Assembly: GCA_011009095.1 (NCBI GenBank)
Contig: VTPC01090433.1
Location: forward strand, 27,203 to 91,202
Direction: 5' to 3'
Length of the DNA stretch: 64,000 bases
Origin: Ignelater luminosus
Lineage: Eukaryota > Arthropoda > Insecta > Coleoptera > Elateridae
In this document: positions 38,401-45,469 of the stretch, piece after piece
Layout of the letters: each line of letters opens with the position of its first letter
Position numbering within the stretch: position 1 is the stretch's first letter
The notes under the pieces: generated by a model
What the model was told of the DNA's origin: nothing
The model's database searches: none
The model's input: only the letters and a program-made list of their open reading frames with translations
Position numbers and translations under genes: made by a program

Positions 38401-41400
38401 TTTGCTTGTTGACGAAGCCACCGAGGTGGAAATGGGCCTCATCACTCAAGATGATTTTTCGATGGAATTCTGGATCATTTTCATGCATTTCAACGACCCA
38501 ATCAGCAAAGACACGACGTTGTTGATGATCGGCCGGCTTGAGTTCTTGTGTTAACTGGACTTTATAAGCCTTAAGACCCAAATCTTTATGCAAAATACGG
38601 TGTAATGACGTTTGTGGAATGGCTAATTCCAAAGAACGACGAGGAATGGACAAACCTGGGTTTTCTTTAACACTTTCGGCTACAACAGCAATATTCTCGG
38701 CTGTTCTTGAGCGACGTGCACGGGTTTTATTCTTCACATCACTAACTTGTCCCAAGAGCTCGAATTTTTTCACCAATTTCTGTATTGCGGTCCGACAAGG
38801 TGCTTCACGGTGACCCAAAAATGTTCGAGTTTTACGAACCGTCTCTGCCAAATTTTCACCATTTTTATAGTGAATTTTAATAATTTCAATGCGTTGTTGA
38901 AGCGTGTATCGTTCCATATTTATTAATGGCGTAGTTTCTACTTGTCAAATGTCAAAAAATGATAGCTTCAAAAGTGACATCTACCGAAATAGCGGGCTAT
39001 TCAAAATAACACCTCTTATTGGAAAACCCTTTATTTTTAAATTGCAATGAATTAAATTATACAGTAGGTCAACGCACTGTTACACATTCAAAACTACTTT
39101 TTATATAAAAGATTTTTTATCTACACCTAAATTTATTCAAATAATTGCGAGCAAAAGCAAAAGTAGATACAGAATTAAATTGTAATTTAACGAGAAAGGT
39201 ATGAGGATGTAAAAGTTAAGCTCACTGGTGCAGATGTTGTGTAGGCAAAATTTTATAGTAGGTCCCAATTTGTTGAAACTATAGAAAGGTAGGTGTTTTA
39301 ATTTAAAGACTAAATAAACCAACTCTTAAAAGTTGTGCGTTACAAGGTTTATCAACGTCAGATTTCCAAGTTGATTAATTTCGTGTTTTTCTTTTGCTTA
39401 ACTTGGCTTAATCTGGTTTTATTACAATTGTATTGTTGTGTAAAATCTTTAAAGTGTCGCGTTTGTTTATTTTCAGCGAAAGTAAATGCAGTATCAAATG
39501 ACTTTATCAATGAGGTTTATTGAAAACTTAACTTCTTTACGGAAAATATACACTGTGTCCTCGGTAGTATAGTGGTCAGTATCCCCGCCTGTCACGCGGG
39601 AGACCGGGGTTCGATTCCCCGCCGGGGAGAATTTTTTTAGTTACTCCCAATTCGTTCACATGCATTAGTTAATAGCATAGAGTGACATTCTAAAATATAA
39701 TCAATTAAATCAAATCAAAATTAAATTCAATCTAGCAACAATATTTTTTCATCTTTTATAGATTTATTGCGTAGTAGTTACTCAACTTTCTGGGTTTTGC
39801 TCTGTGGGATTTAGGATTTACTATTATGACAATCTACACTGTCTAAAAGGGAGTAAACATACATTCACGAGAAGTTTAACAAACGGAAAATTGATTAGGT
39901 GACAAAGGTAATTATGTACTTGTGATAATAATTTAAATATAACTTACATAAATTCCAGCAATTAAATAAATAATCTAAATAAATAAAATTCAAATAAATA
40001 AATAAAAGAAATAAATGTAATGCTGACCTTCAGATAAAATCGATCCTACAGCCTGATTGAAATACGGAATATTGCTTAACACACACGAAGACGATTAAAA
40101 AATGAAACCTTTGATAAATAATTATAGAAGGCTAGATTAATAACGCAAATGCTAGAGCAATGATAAGACGGCTTTAAATCTCGATAAGAGATTATATCCA
40201 GTAATCAAGTTTAATTTCAAACTGAAATAATTTGAATTGCAAATGCTTTCATCGGGTACAAGTAGTAATTAAGTAGTTAAGATCGATTTCTTAATAGTGT
40301 AATAGTTTTCTTTTCAGCTTAGGTGGTCTACGTAAATTAAAGTGTTAGTACTGTAGGTAAATTACACATTAAAGTTACAATTATATTTTATTTACTCAAT
40401 TTGAACCCTTGAAAGAAACGCTAGGTATTTTTCAATAATATTTCCTTTTTGAATGTAAATATGTTATTATACCCAGAATCCCAAAAGTAAAGATGATTGT
40501 AAAGAACAAAGCACCTGTTGGAATGTTCAGAATTACGTAGAGCATCAAATCTAGTATCAGGCATTTCAAAAAAGTCAATATCATGAAGGTGAGGTAAAGA
40601 TCACAGAAAGCACTTAGTTTTGACTGCGCCCTAGGCCTATTTTGATATGGCGCTCTTTTTGTTTTTTAAAGGTGTTTATAAAATATACAGGGTGTCCCGT
40701 AAATGCCAATAAAGCTTCAGGTGAACATCTTCTTCTATAAGAAAATCAGAAAATTTCTCCTCAGCATAGTTTTCTTGTACAAGTGGTCAGAAGTTAACAT
40801 CTTTAACACTAAATAAAAGAAACCAAAGAATCGAATCCAAATGAAGCCATTACGAATTCAACAAATGAATCTACTGAAACAACAATTACCCTTGATAAAG
40901 CATATAACTGTTATATTTCTCTTTTTAAAGATGCTGTTAAAAATTGAATTCTTACCAAAAAATAGATATAACAAACATGCAAGTCTTGGGTGTAGGTACT
41001 GATAAATCCGATGAAGTTATTTGCCAGCAATTCTTTCAAGTTTTGACTATTTTATAGTCCATTACTACTGGAATAAAATAGATAAACCGTTGATTTCTTG
41101 CAATACTTTGGTTCCTGTATTCGAATAATTGAATAGACTTTTCTCAACTCTTTGTCTTTTGCCACAACAATTGTATTTTTAAATTTTTACTATTATTCAG
41201 GGTGTCCCATAAATCCCAATAAAGCTTCAGATAGCAGCTTTCCTTAACCTCTTAAGATGCCAAAATTGAAAACACGAACTTCCAACGTATTTAAAAAAAT
41301 TTAGAAAAAGAAATTTAAATTTGGCAACGTTGCTGCAGGCAAATATAAAATTATATCTGAAAAGCTATCTGAAGCTTTATTGGGATTTATGGGACACCCT

Positions 41401-43590
41401 GAATAATAGTAAAAATTTAAAAATACAATTGTTGTGGCAAAAGACAAAGAGTTGAGAAAAGTCTATTCAATTTTTTTATATTTCTATAATTCCTAAAATT
41501 TTCAATTGTTCAATTAATATTTTTTTTATTTTAATAACTAGGTACTTAACCACGTTAAGGTATAATTCTTTGGTGGAAAAAATAATATTTTTGAAACATT
41601 TTTAAATCTTTTTCATAGAGTCACCGGGAAACTCCATGAATTTCAAATTTTTATCGTCTCTCAAATTTTGTCGTCTCTCAAATTTTGCCGTGCCTCAAAT
41701 TTTGACAGCCCTCAAATCTTGCCGCCCTAGGCCCGGGCCTCGCAGGCCTAAGCCTAAATCTATCACTGTTGAAAATCATTCTCAGAACATGTAGCATCGA
41801 AACATGAATATGATTTTTGTGTTCGTTTATTTTATAACTTTTTAGTTTAATTCAAGATTTATTTTCCTATACGTATTTCTTCTGCTACTATTTCCTTGTG
41901 TTTTATTCCTTTTCGCAAAGATTTTGAAAGTTTATAATACCTACAACCTTCCTATGAAACTTGTATTTACTCAGAGGTTATAATGAACAACCATTTCCCC
42001 AAATCAATCTACTGGATTATGTTGATACTGACTTGTACTGTTTGCTTTTTATATTGCTTTTAGAAGTAGATATAATAAAATGTGTAAGGAACTCTTTATT
42101 CTTAGGTATTGTGCACTTTAGAATGATATTCTTATAATATTTGCTCTTATGTTTTTATTGTTTTACTTTTGGTGTTTGCTCGTAATTTTGATCAACGTCT
42201 TTTAAAAGCAACAGAAAGCTAAATACTAACACCTGTCAGTACACCACCTGAAAAAACGCCTCTGGCGAGTCCTCGGTAGTATAGTGGTTAGTATCCCCGC
42301 CTGTCACGCGGGAGACCGGGGTTCGATTCCCCGCCGGGGAGGTTTTTTATTTTTCAAAAATTATTGCTATACATTATTATTTTATTATTAAATGATCGAG
42401 GGTTTAATTATGTAAGTTGAACGTTTTCCAAATAAAATCAAAGCGATCCAGCACATAACCTACATCTTTTTATCAGTAGGTAATATAATAATAAATTATA
42501 AACAAATGAACAGGATGTAGCAAATGCTTTTACTTCGATTGATAAAAGATAAGAAATATGATTTCTAATTGATAAGAGTGAGATAGGTGATAGATGCTGA
42601 TTCACATGGCCCGTTATAATAACAAGCGATCATTAAAATCTCAGTTCTCGGTAGGCTATGAAATTTTTCCGTAGGGAGTAGCTTAGACACATGCACGCCA
42701 ACCAAAGCCACTACATAACTTACAAATTACAAAACCAATTAATAACACAATAAAACAAATTCAAACTGTCAATTTGACAGATAATTCTTACTGAGAATGG
42801 ATTAACCTAAGACTTGAATTTTTTCTCATAGCCTACTGAGAACTGAAATTTTAATGATCACAAGTTATACCTAGTGTGCCTTGATTATTGTTTTATTAAA
42901 TGTCTTTTTTTTAATGGGTAGAGTGTGGACACACTTGTCAAAGAAGAGAGGCAAAAATATACGTTAGCTCTCTACTCGTACGGCGAATGTAAAGGATAGA
43001 ATAAGAATTTACTATTAAAATTTTTCTTCTTTCCTTTAGACCCACAGTGCGAGCAGAGAGCTAACGTATATCTTTGTCTCTCTTGTTTGACAAGTGTGTC
43101 GACACTTTCCAATTAGAAAAATGACATTTAATAAAACAATATCAAGCCACACTAGTTATACCTACGTATTTAAATAAGTTTGGGTATTATGCAATTCGTA
43201 CACAAAAGAATAACTATCTGTTCAAAAACTTTTGATGTGGTGTGGTAGGTAATATTGTTTTGCACATTAATAATATTAATATATATTTCAGAAGCAATAA
43301 CAACACCGTTTGGAAATCTTCCTGGCGACAGAACATTTTGCGTTTCACCAGACAAAATGGCCATTACTTTTGCAGTATTGGGAATTATATTTTTGTGTGC
43401 GGTCATGATAGCTGCAGGTGCATTAATGAAAGCTCGTCGTTCTTCCAATGGCCTTCCATATTACACGAGAAGTCTGTTTTCGAGTAGCAGTGGCGGTTCT
43501 GGTTATGGAGGAAGTAAATTATTATTACATGAAAGCCCTTGCATTGGACAACCTTCTACAAGAAGTGTACCCTATGGAAGGGTGTTTTAA
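20254..43590 (+). CDS. ZP-domain transmembrane protein, six coding exons
   Basis: Join 20254-20473, 23854-24115, 24234-24430, 32145-32398, 32462-32639 and 43292-43590. Every junction has GT/AG ends and phases match, giving 469 residues plus stop. Residues 1-21 form a signal peptide. The ZP-N half (about 40-142) has the four expected cysteines C42, C70, C89, C130. A serine-rich linker follows, then the ZP-C half (about 195-318) with C236, C255, C300, C305, C309, C314. An RLGR at 326-329 could be a furin-type site. A hydrophobic span lies at about 394-415, then KARR and a Ser/Gly-rich cytoplasmic tail. ZP proteins of this build polymerise into the apical extracellular matrix under cuticle or in tracheae. 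Possible N-glycosylation sites are N39, N48 and N315. It resembles the smaller fly ZP proteins (piopio class), but I cannot fix the orthologue by eye. Confidence 0.88.
21860..22410 (+). pseudogene. Non-LTR retrotransposon reverse-transcriptase fragment
   Basis: Broken plus-strand frames read TLTNQGIPQKCIRIIKKI and, further on, RKPKKRWIDQVLEDM. These match the palm region (the QGIP..YI.II..I block) and the C-terminal GRP..RWIDG..ED.. tail of insect RTE/Jockey-like pol proteins. Frames shift several times and stops intervene. The fragment lies in the first coding intron of the ZP gene and has no start or poly-A tail visible. Confidence 0.6.
22470..23110 (+). pseudogene. Second non-LTR retrotransposon pol 3' fragment
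   Basis: Shifting plus-strand frames read RADDVTHFAEST (a damaged F.DD catalytic box), then a KIGLEIN-like block, MKRTILGLKLSDEM, KTGVQDV and IKRFGSQDWRKIAQ. This is the order of the reverse-transcriptase second half and C-terminal tail of RTE-type elements. Many stops are present. It directly follows the first fragment and repeats equivalent domains, so these are two separate insertions, not one element. Confidence 0.6.
23854..24115 (+). CDS. ZP gene, second coding exon
   Basis: Acceptor TTACAG, donor AG|GTATGA. It completes ZP-N with a SGCGVRL motif holding C89 and an NIRCRL motif holding C130. It ends two bases into an arginine codon, completed by the next exon. The intron that follows is only 118 bases. 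Confidence 0.87.
24234..24430 (+). CDS. ZP gene, third coding exon
   Basis: Acceptor ATTTTTAG, donor G|GTTAGT. It encodes the serine-rich linker and the start of ZP-C (a VGEPTLLMVKSTLP stretch). The following intron is 7.7 kb and holds a duplicated block, an assembly gap and a mariner. Confidence 0.85.
25640..25960 (+). pseudogene. Degraded Tc1-like transposase fragment
   Basis: Short plus-strand frames include VCYKGRMELVMIHDGTVNAQ, which resembles the block between the first and second catalytic acidic residues of Tc1 transposases (a WGC.s..G...L..I.GT.n...Y pattern). Upstream sequence is weaker. Frames are broken and no terminal repeats were found. Confidence 0.4.
26205..26455. mobile_element. 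MITE with about 70-base inverted termini
   Basis: The left end CAGGGCTTCCATTTGAAAAC is matched by the reverse complement of the right end, CAGGGCTTTCATTTGAAAAC. Pairing continues through CTTTCCACCTTG and an AATTA-rich block. The centre of about 110 bases is non-coding. TA precedes the left end, but a clean target duplication was not established. Confidence 0.65.
26620..28342. repeat. Duplicated block, copy 1 (ends at gap)
   Basis: This block starts GGATGAGTTAAAGCCAGTGA and runs directly into the N gap. It is nearly identical to 28443-31473 once the mariner in the second copy is removed (1723 versus about 1737 bases). Differences are scattered single bases and one small indel near 27280. It holds no gene and lies in an intron of the ZP gene. 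Confidence 0.9.
28343..28442. other. Assembly gap (100 N)
   Basis: Exactly 100 N bases, the usual convention for a gap of unknown length between contigs. Confidence 0.98.
29081..30372 (+). mobile_element. Irritans-type mariner, complete ends
   Basis: The element is 1292 bases. The first 30 bases are a perfect inverted repeat of the last 30, starting ACACATCGTTCAATAAGTCC. TA target duplications lie at 29079-29080 and 30373-30374. The empty site is visible in copy 1 of the duplicated block (CACTTATGCAAC). The element encodes one transposase frame. Perfect terminal repeats and an open frame indicate a recent insertion. Confidence 0.95.
29259..30308 (+). CDS. Mariner transposase (DD34D), start codon apparently lost
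   Basis: The frame is open from 29256 to the stop at 30306-30308. The family's usual N-terminus (Met, a few residues, then EFRVLIK) aligns so that its Met falls on 29259-29261, which reads ATA. The next in-frame options are GTG at 29280 and ATG at 29304 (the Met of FLMGK). Counting from the 29280 codon as residue 1, the protein has N-terminal paired helix-turn-helix domains (about 1-100), a WVPRLL linker (112-117) and the catalytic triad D151 (TMDETW), D245 (QQDNAPCH) and D280 (APSDYW), with 34 residues between the last two. The sequence strongly resembles the Himar branch. The enzyme would cut and paste the element at TA sites. Without an ATG at the normal place, full-length protein is unlikely, though an N-terminally shortened one is possible. 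Confidence 0.85.
   Translation: MEQSEFRVLIKHCFLMGKNTVEAQQWLEKRYPDSSPSKSTICRWYAEFKRGRTDTNDAERSGRPLEAVTPENVSEVFKIVMKNRKVKVREIAEMTQISSGSVFTILHEKLSMKKVFSKWVPRLLSMEQKQQRIDDSESCLSLFTRNKKDFLRRYVTMDETWIHHFTPESNRQSSEWRMAGESRPKRPKTQQSAGKVMASVFWDTHGVIFIDYLEKGKSINSDYYIDLLVRLKEEIAAKRPHMKKKKILFQQDNAPCHKSMKTMAKIYELGFDLLPHPPYSPDLAPSDYWLFADLKKMLQGKKFGSNEEVIAETEAYFEAKDKSFYKHGIEMLERRWKDCITLKGDYIDE
32145..32398 (+). CDS. ZP gene, fourth coding exon
   Basis: Acceptor TTTTTCCAG, donor AAG|GTATAA, ending in phase 0. It encodes the ZP-C core, with C236, C255, C300, C305 and C309 and the motifs CTAHDG, CPIDEL and LHLSCGLQLC that are typical of ZP-C. The next intron is only 63 bases. Confidence 0.9.
32462..32639 (+). 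CDS. ZP gene, fifth coding exon
   Basis: Acceptor TTTCATAG, donor G|GTAAGT. It encodes the last ZP-C cysteine C314, the RLGR candidate cleavage site and a juxtamembrane acidic segment (residues 312-370). A frame that runs on past the donor to 32836 is intron read-through. Confidence 0.83.
33595..33666 (+). tRNA. tRNA-Asp (GTC), copy 1
   Basis: The 72-base cloverleaf folds fully: acceptor TCCTCGG pairs with CCGGGGA plus discriminator G, the anticodon loop is CTGTCAC, and the T-arm is CGGGG-TTCGATT-CCCCG. A T-run follows within about ten bases (CTTTTTA), serving as the RNA polymerase III terminator. It sits in the fifth coding intron of the ZP gene on the same strand. Confidence 0.97.
33907..33977 (+). 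pseudogene. Damaged tRNA-Asp copy 2
   Basis: This 71-base copy has lost one base at the D-arm/anticodon boundary (CAGTACCCC instead of CAGTATCCCC). It has a T-stem mismatch (CGAGG against CCCCG), and its T-loop reads TTTGATT, changing the conserved C56. The anticodon GTC is kept. It is probably non-functional. Confidence 0.75.
34053..34124 (+). tRNA. tRNA-Asp (GTC), copy 3
   Basis: Same sequence as copy 1, with all stems intact and a GATTTTTT terminator just after the 3' end. It lies about 75 bases after the damaged copy 2. Confidence 0.96.
34270..34400. other. GC- and CpG-rich non-coding patch
   Basis: A short island of CpG-rich DNA (for example GTACGCGAGTCATACCGCCG) sits in otherwise AT-rich intron. 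It is bounded by CCCACCA and TGGTGGGA, which are inverted copies, so it could be the remains of a small inverted-repeat element. No frame is convincing. Confidence 0.35.
35093..35150. repeat. Partial copy of the AGTGTGCC palindromic MITE
   Basis: The stretch around CTAACGTATGTTTTCGTTTC and GACAAGTGTGTCC matches the inner right arm of the elements at 42873 and 44723. Neither terminus is present. Confidence 0.5.
35498..35866. repeat. Dispersed repeat R1, copy A
   Basis: It begins with an AAAGCATAACCACAACGAAC block and ends in GACTCCCATCGGAGTTTGTT. The two ends are imperfect inverted copies (ACGAACTCCG...TTACTGAATT). Inside are repeated GACCATGTTCC, TATCAAAAAACGAAGA and TGATGTAGAAT blocks. Two further copies are at 36489 and 47353. 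No protein is encoded; open frames through it are incidental. Confidence 0.75.
36489..36857. repeat. Dispersed repeat R1, copy B
   Basis: Aligned with copy A along its length, sharing CACAACGAACTCCGTTT at the left and AACGACTCCTTCGGAGTTCG at the right. The internal order of blocks is conserved. Confidence 0.75.
37008..37079 (+). tRNA. tRNA-Asp (GTC), copy 4
   Basis: Identical to copy 1. A weak T-run (ATTTTTA) follows. Located in the fifth coding intron of the ZP gene. Confidence 0.96.
37727..39031 (-). mobile_element. DD41D mariner-like element, complete
   Basis: The element is 1305 bases with perfect inverted ends of more than 30 bases starting AAGGGTTTTCCAATAAGAGG. TA duplications lie at 37725-37726 and 39032-39033. 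It carries one full-length open transposase on the minus strand. Perfect ends and an open frame mark it as young and possibly active. Confidence 0.95.
37832..38917 (-). CDS. DD41D mariner-family transposase, intact
   Basis: The frame is 361 residues from ATG to stop with no interruption. An N-terminal helix-turn-helix pair spans about 1-115 (TLQQRIEIIK at the start and SIPRRSLELAIPQTSLHRIL for the second helix set), joined by a basic KTRARRSR linker. The catalytic domain has D159 (ILSDEAHF), D252 (FQQDGATCH) and D294 (LTPCDFFLW), with 41 residues between the last two, which defines the DD41D branch of Tc1/mariner. The enzyme would excise and reinsert the element at TA sites in the nucleus. 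It lies antisense to the ZP gene inside its fifth coding intron. Length matches an intact member; no missing key residue was seen. Confidence 0.93.
   Translation of the reverse strand: MERYTLQQRIEIIKIHYKNGENLAETVRKTRTFLGHREAPCRTAIQKLVKKFELLGQVSDVKNKTRARRSRTAENIAVVAESVKENPGLSIPRRSLELAIPQTSLHRILHKDLGLKAYKVQLTQELKPADHQQRRVFADWVVEMHENDPEFHRKIILSDEAHFHLGGFVNKQNCRIWGSENPRVIVEKSLYPQRVTVWCGLWSGGVIGPYFFENEAGATVTVTGLRYREMINDFLWPELDGIDLDNVYFQQDGATCHTSNETIDLLRKKFPDRVISRRGDHNWPPRSCDLTPCDFFLWGHVKEKVYANSPASIQDLKDGIREAIEDIGQPLCDLVMENFMKRILSCKRGRGGHLPDVIFHY
39558..39629 (+). tRNA. tRNA-Asp (GTC), copy 5
   Basis: Identical to copy 1, with a TTTTTTT run starting four bases after the 3' end as terminator. Located in the fifth coding intron of the ZP gene. 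Confidence 0.96.
40688..41401. mobile_element. Inverted-repeat element with CAGGGTGTCCC ends
   Basis: The left end CAGGGTGTCCCGTAAATGCC and the reverse complement of 41364-41401 (CAGGGTGTCCCATAAATCCC) share about 38 bases including AATAAAGCTTCAG. TA precedes the left end. A third copy of the same terminus, in the left orientation, starts at 41199. So the right part is itself a palindrome (see 41129-41470). No transposase is visible. Confidence 0.5.
40775..41050. repeat. Dispersed repeat R2, copy A
   Basis: About 270 bases align with 47778-48035, through shared blocks such as AACAATTACCCTTGATAAAG and AACATGCAAGTC..GG. It is non-coding and lies inside the CAGGGTGTCCC element. Confidence 0.65.
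41129..41470. repeat. Perfect 107-base inverted repeat with 128-base spacer
   Basis: Bases 41129-41235 and 41364-41470 are exact reverse complements over all 107 positions. The arms start TTGAATAGACTTTTCTCAAC. Each arm includes about 70 bases outside the CAGGGTGTCCC terminus and about 38 bases inside it, so the repeated unit is larger than the transposon end. The DNA or RNA could form a long hairpin. Confidence 0.95.
41643..41727. repeat. Five tandem 17-base units
   Basis: Units of the form TCAAATTTTGYCGTCTC repeat about five times with drift, running into a GC-rich palindrome CTAGGCCCGGGCCT. No coding potential. Confidence 0.7.
42270..42341 (+). tRNA. tRNA-Asp (GTC), copy 6
   Basis: It differs from copy 1 by a single D-loop base (GGTTAG for GGTCAG). 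All stems are intact. A TTTTTT terminator begins two bases after the 3' end. It is the last tRNA-Asp inside the ZP intron. Confidence 0.96.
42623..42864. mobile_element. MITE with about 45-base inverted ends
   Basis: The left end reads CAAGCGATCATTAAAATCTC and the right end, reverse-complemented, reads CTTGTGATCATTAAAATTTC. Both continue CAGTTCTC.GTAGGCTATGA. The centre is non-coding. The next element (42873) starts within a few bases of its right end. Confidence 0.65.
42873..43153. mobile_element. Palindromic MITE, copy 1 (AGTGTGCC ends)
   Basis: The 281-base element reads AGTGTGCCTTGAT at the left and ends ATCAAGCCACACT. Its two halves are complementary almost throughout (GTTTTATTAAATG, GACACACTTGTCAA, ACGTTAGCTCTC and their complements). 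The 10-base sequence AGTTATACCT is present directly before and directly after it, as a target duplication. It lies just upstream of the last ZP exon. Confidence 0.8.
43292..43590 (+). CDS. ZP gene, last coding exon (membrane span and tail)
   Basis: Acceptor ATATTTCAG joins in phase to residue 371. It encodes C387, a membrane span starting ITFAVLGIIF, a basic stop-transfer KARR and a tail rich in serine, glycine and tyrosine that ends in GRVF and TAA. Its link to the earlier exons across 10.6 kb is inferred from phase, strand and domain order. Confidence 0.8.
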
Positions 43591-44080
43591 TAAAACTTTG
43601 TGTGACCTGATACATACTGTAGGAGATAATATTCAATCATCCATTAACGATTCATTTATAAAAGAGACAAATGCAATCACTGAGAAAAAATAAGTTATGT
43701 AGCATATCTATTTTAAAAGTCAGCTTAGTTGTGGAATTAGAGTAATAGTAATAAGTAGATTTATTAAAATTAATTGTAAATTTTTATCTTTCTCACTGAT
43801 TGTTATTGTCAGTAACATTCTAACCACTAATCTTCTTTTACTGTGATTTTTAAATTGTTTCATTGCTATTTATTATTTGGTGTTTGTGTTATATTTTGGG
43901 ATTTATTATTTTTGTCAGATATTTCCACTGAATGAAATAACCTTGTTCTTAAATTAAGTATAAGATATTGTGGAAATTTCAGACAAATTTTAAACGAAAC
44001 TGTATTAGTACGATTAGGAATATGTAATTGTAACAATTTTAAAATGACTTTTTAATAAAATATGTACCCACTACATATTT
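43591..44080 (+). other. Probable 3' UTR of ZP gene with polyadenylation signal
   Basis: An AT-rich non-coding stretch follows the stop codon. AATAAA occurs at 44054-44059, about 465 bases after the stop, with further AATAAA-like hexamers near 44200. The transcript must end before the opposing tRNA-Arg gene at 44250. Confidence 0.5.
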
Positions 44081-44249
44081 GATAGGTATATAATACGATT
44101 TGTATTTGCAGTTTTCCAACAGAGAAACGTTTATAAATACAAAATATTGGCATTTAAATTACCACATTTATTAAATTACTGCATTATAAATTTATGATTG
44201 TAATAAAAAATAAAATAGTTTTGAAAAAAAAAACATAAAAAGTAGGTTG

Positions 44250-44322
44250 TACCCCTGGTGGGACTCGAACCCACAGTCCCCGGCTTAGGAGGCCGATGCC
44301 TTATCCATTAGGCCACAGGGGC
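44250..44322 (-). tRNA. tRNA-Arg (CCT)
   Basis: Read on the minus strand, the acceptor GCCCCTG pairs with CAGGGGT (terminal G-U), the D-arm is GCC-TAATGGATAA-GGC, the anticodon loop is CTCCTAA (anticodon CCT, reading AGG), and the T-arm is GTGGG-TTCGAGT-CCCAC. Downstream on that strand are TTTTT and a ten-T run, acting as polymerase III terminators. It is convergent with the end of the ZP gene. Confidence 0.97.
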
Positions 44323-44722
44323 TATGGAACAGCTCTCTCTAGATATGTATGATTAATAAAAACAACACAGCTTATTTCTTAGGAAAATTTTATATATTTT
44401 TCTAGTATTTAACCTTGTAAATTAATTACCTACTCTAAAGCTTGTAATTTCTTGTTGCAATTGTATAAAGAAAATGGTAATAGTCAAAAGTTACGGAAGT
44501 AATAAATAATAAATCTAATTTTAAGATTGTAGATAAAATACCCTTTTTGTTTGATTAGCTATGAATTAAAAATAATACCTAGTTTTATACTTATTGATAT
44601 TGTAAGAATATGAGCAACTTATTCTACACATTGTAAATCTAATCCCTTTAATCAATATTCTATATACGACATAAAAAAGCCGGGACTGCAAACGTTCAAA
44701 TCATTACTTGTAAGTTATAAGT

Positions 44723-44982
44723 AGTGTGCCTTGATTTTGATATTGTTTTATTAAATGCCATTATTTTAATGGGTAGAGTGTGGATACACTTATCAAAGAA
44801 GAGAGACAAAAATATACGTTAGCTCTCTACTCGCACGGCGAGTGTAAGGATAGAATAAGAATTTACTGTTAAAATTTTTCTTCTTTTCTTTACACCCATA
44901 GTGTGTTTGACAAGTGTGTTTACTCTCTCCCATTAGAAAAATGATATTTAATAAAACAATAAAAACAGTATCATGGCACACT
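44723..44982. mobile_element. Palindromic MITE, copy 2 (AGTGTGCC ends)
   Basis: Same family as 42873, with AGTGTGCCTTGAT at the left and ATGGCACACT at the right. AGTTATAAGT occurs immediately on both sides as a 10-base target duplication. About 20 bases shorter than copy 1 owing to loss in the right arm (the GAGCAGAGAGC part). Confidence 0.8.
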
Positions 44983-45469
44983 AGTTATAAGTAAGTATAA
45001 CTTACATATTACATTCTTTTGAATCAGTTGCAAAAGATGAGTAATTCGTAAATATCCGAGTGCAACTAATAGTAGGTATATTAATTACATAACGAGAGGA
45101 ATAAAGAACCTGTTGCGTACGATTGAGTGCAGTAGTTCAAATGAGCAAGTAACAGGCTTACCACTAGAGTTATGTACTACTCTTTTTCTACCAGCCTACA
45201 GTATTATAAAAAATACACTTAATCCTATACTAAAGAATCCCCAAGAATATATTCCATTCAAAAGTCGACAACAGCTTCACGTAGAAAGATTCCCTGACTA
45301 AAACTGAGAAATAAAGTCTTATACGAATATATTCGTGGATGCCTCCTCTTCCTCACAAGCCAATCAAGTTGGAAATTTTGAACAAGAAATAAAAATAAAA
45401 GTAAAATAAAAAACTGGCATTGGTTACACCTCGCACTTGCAATATTATAATAGTTATTTATGCAACAAG

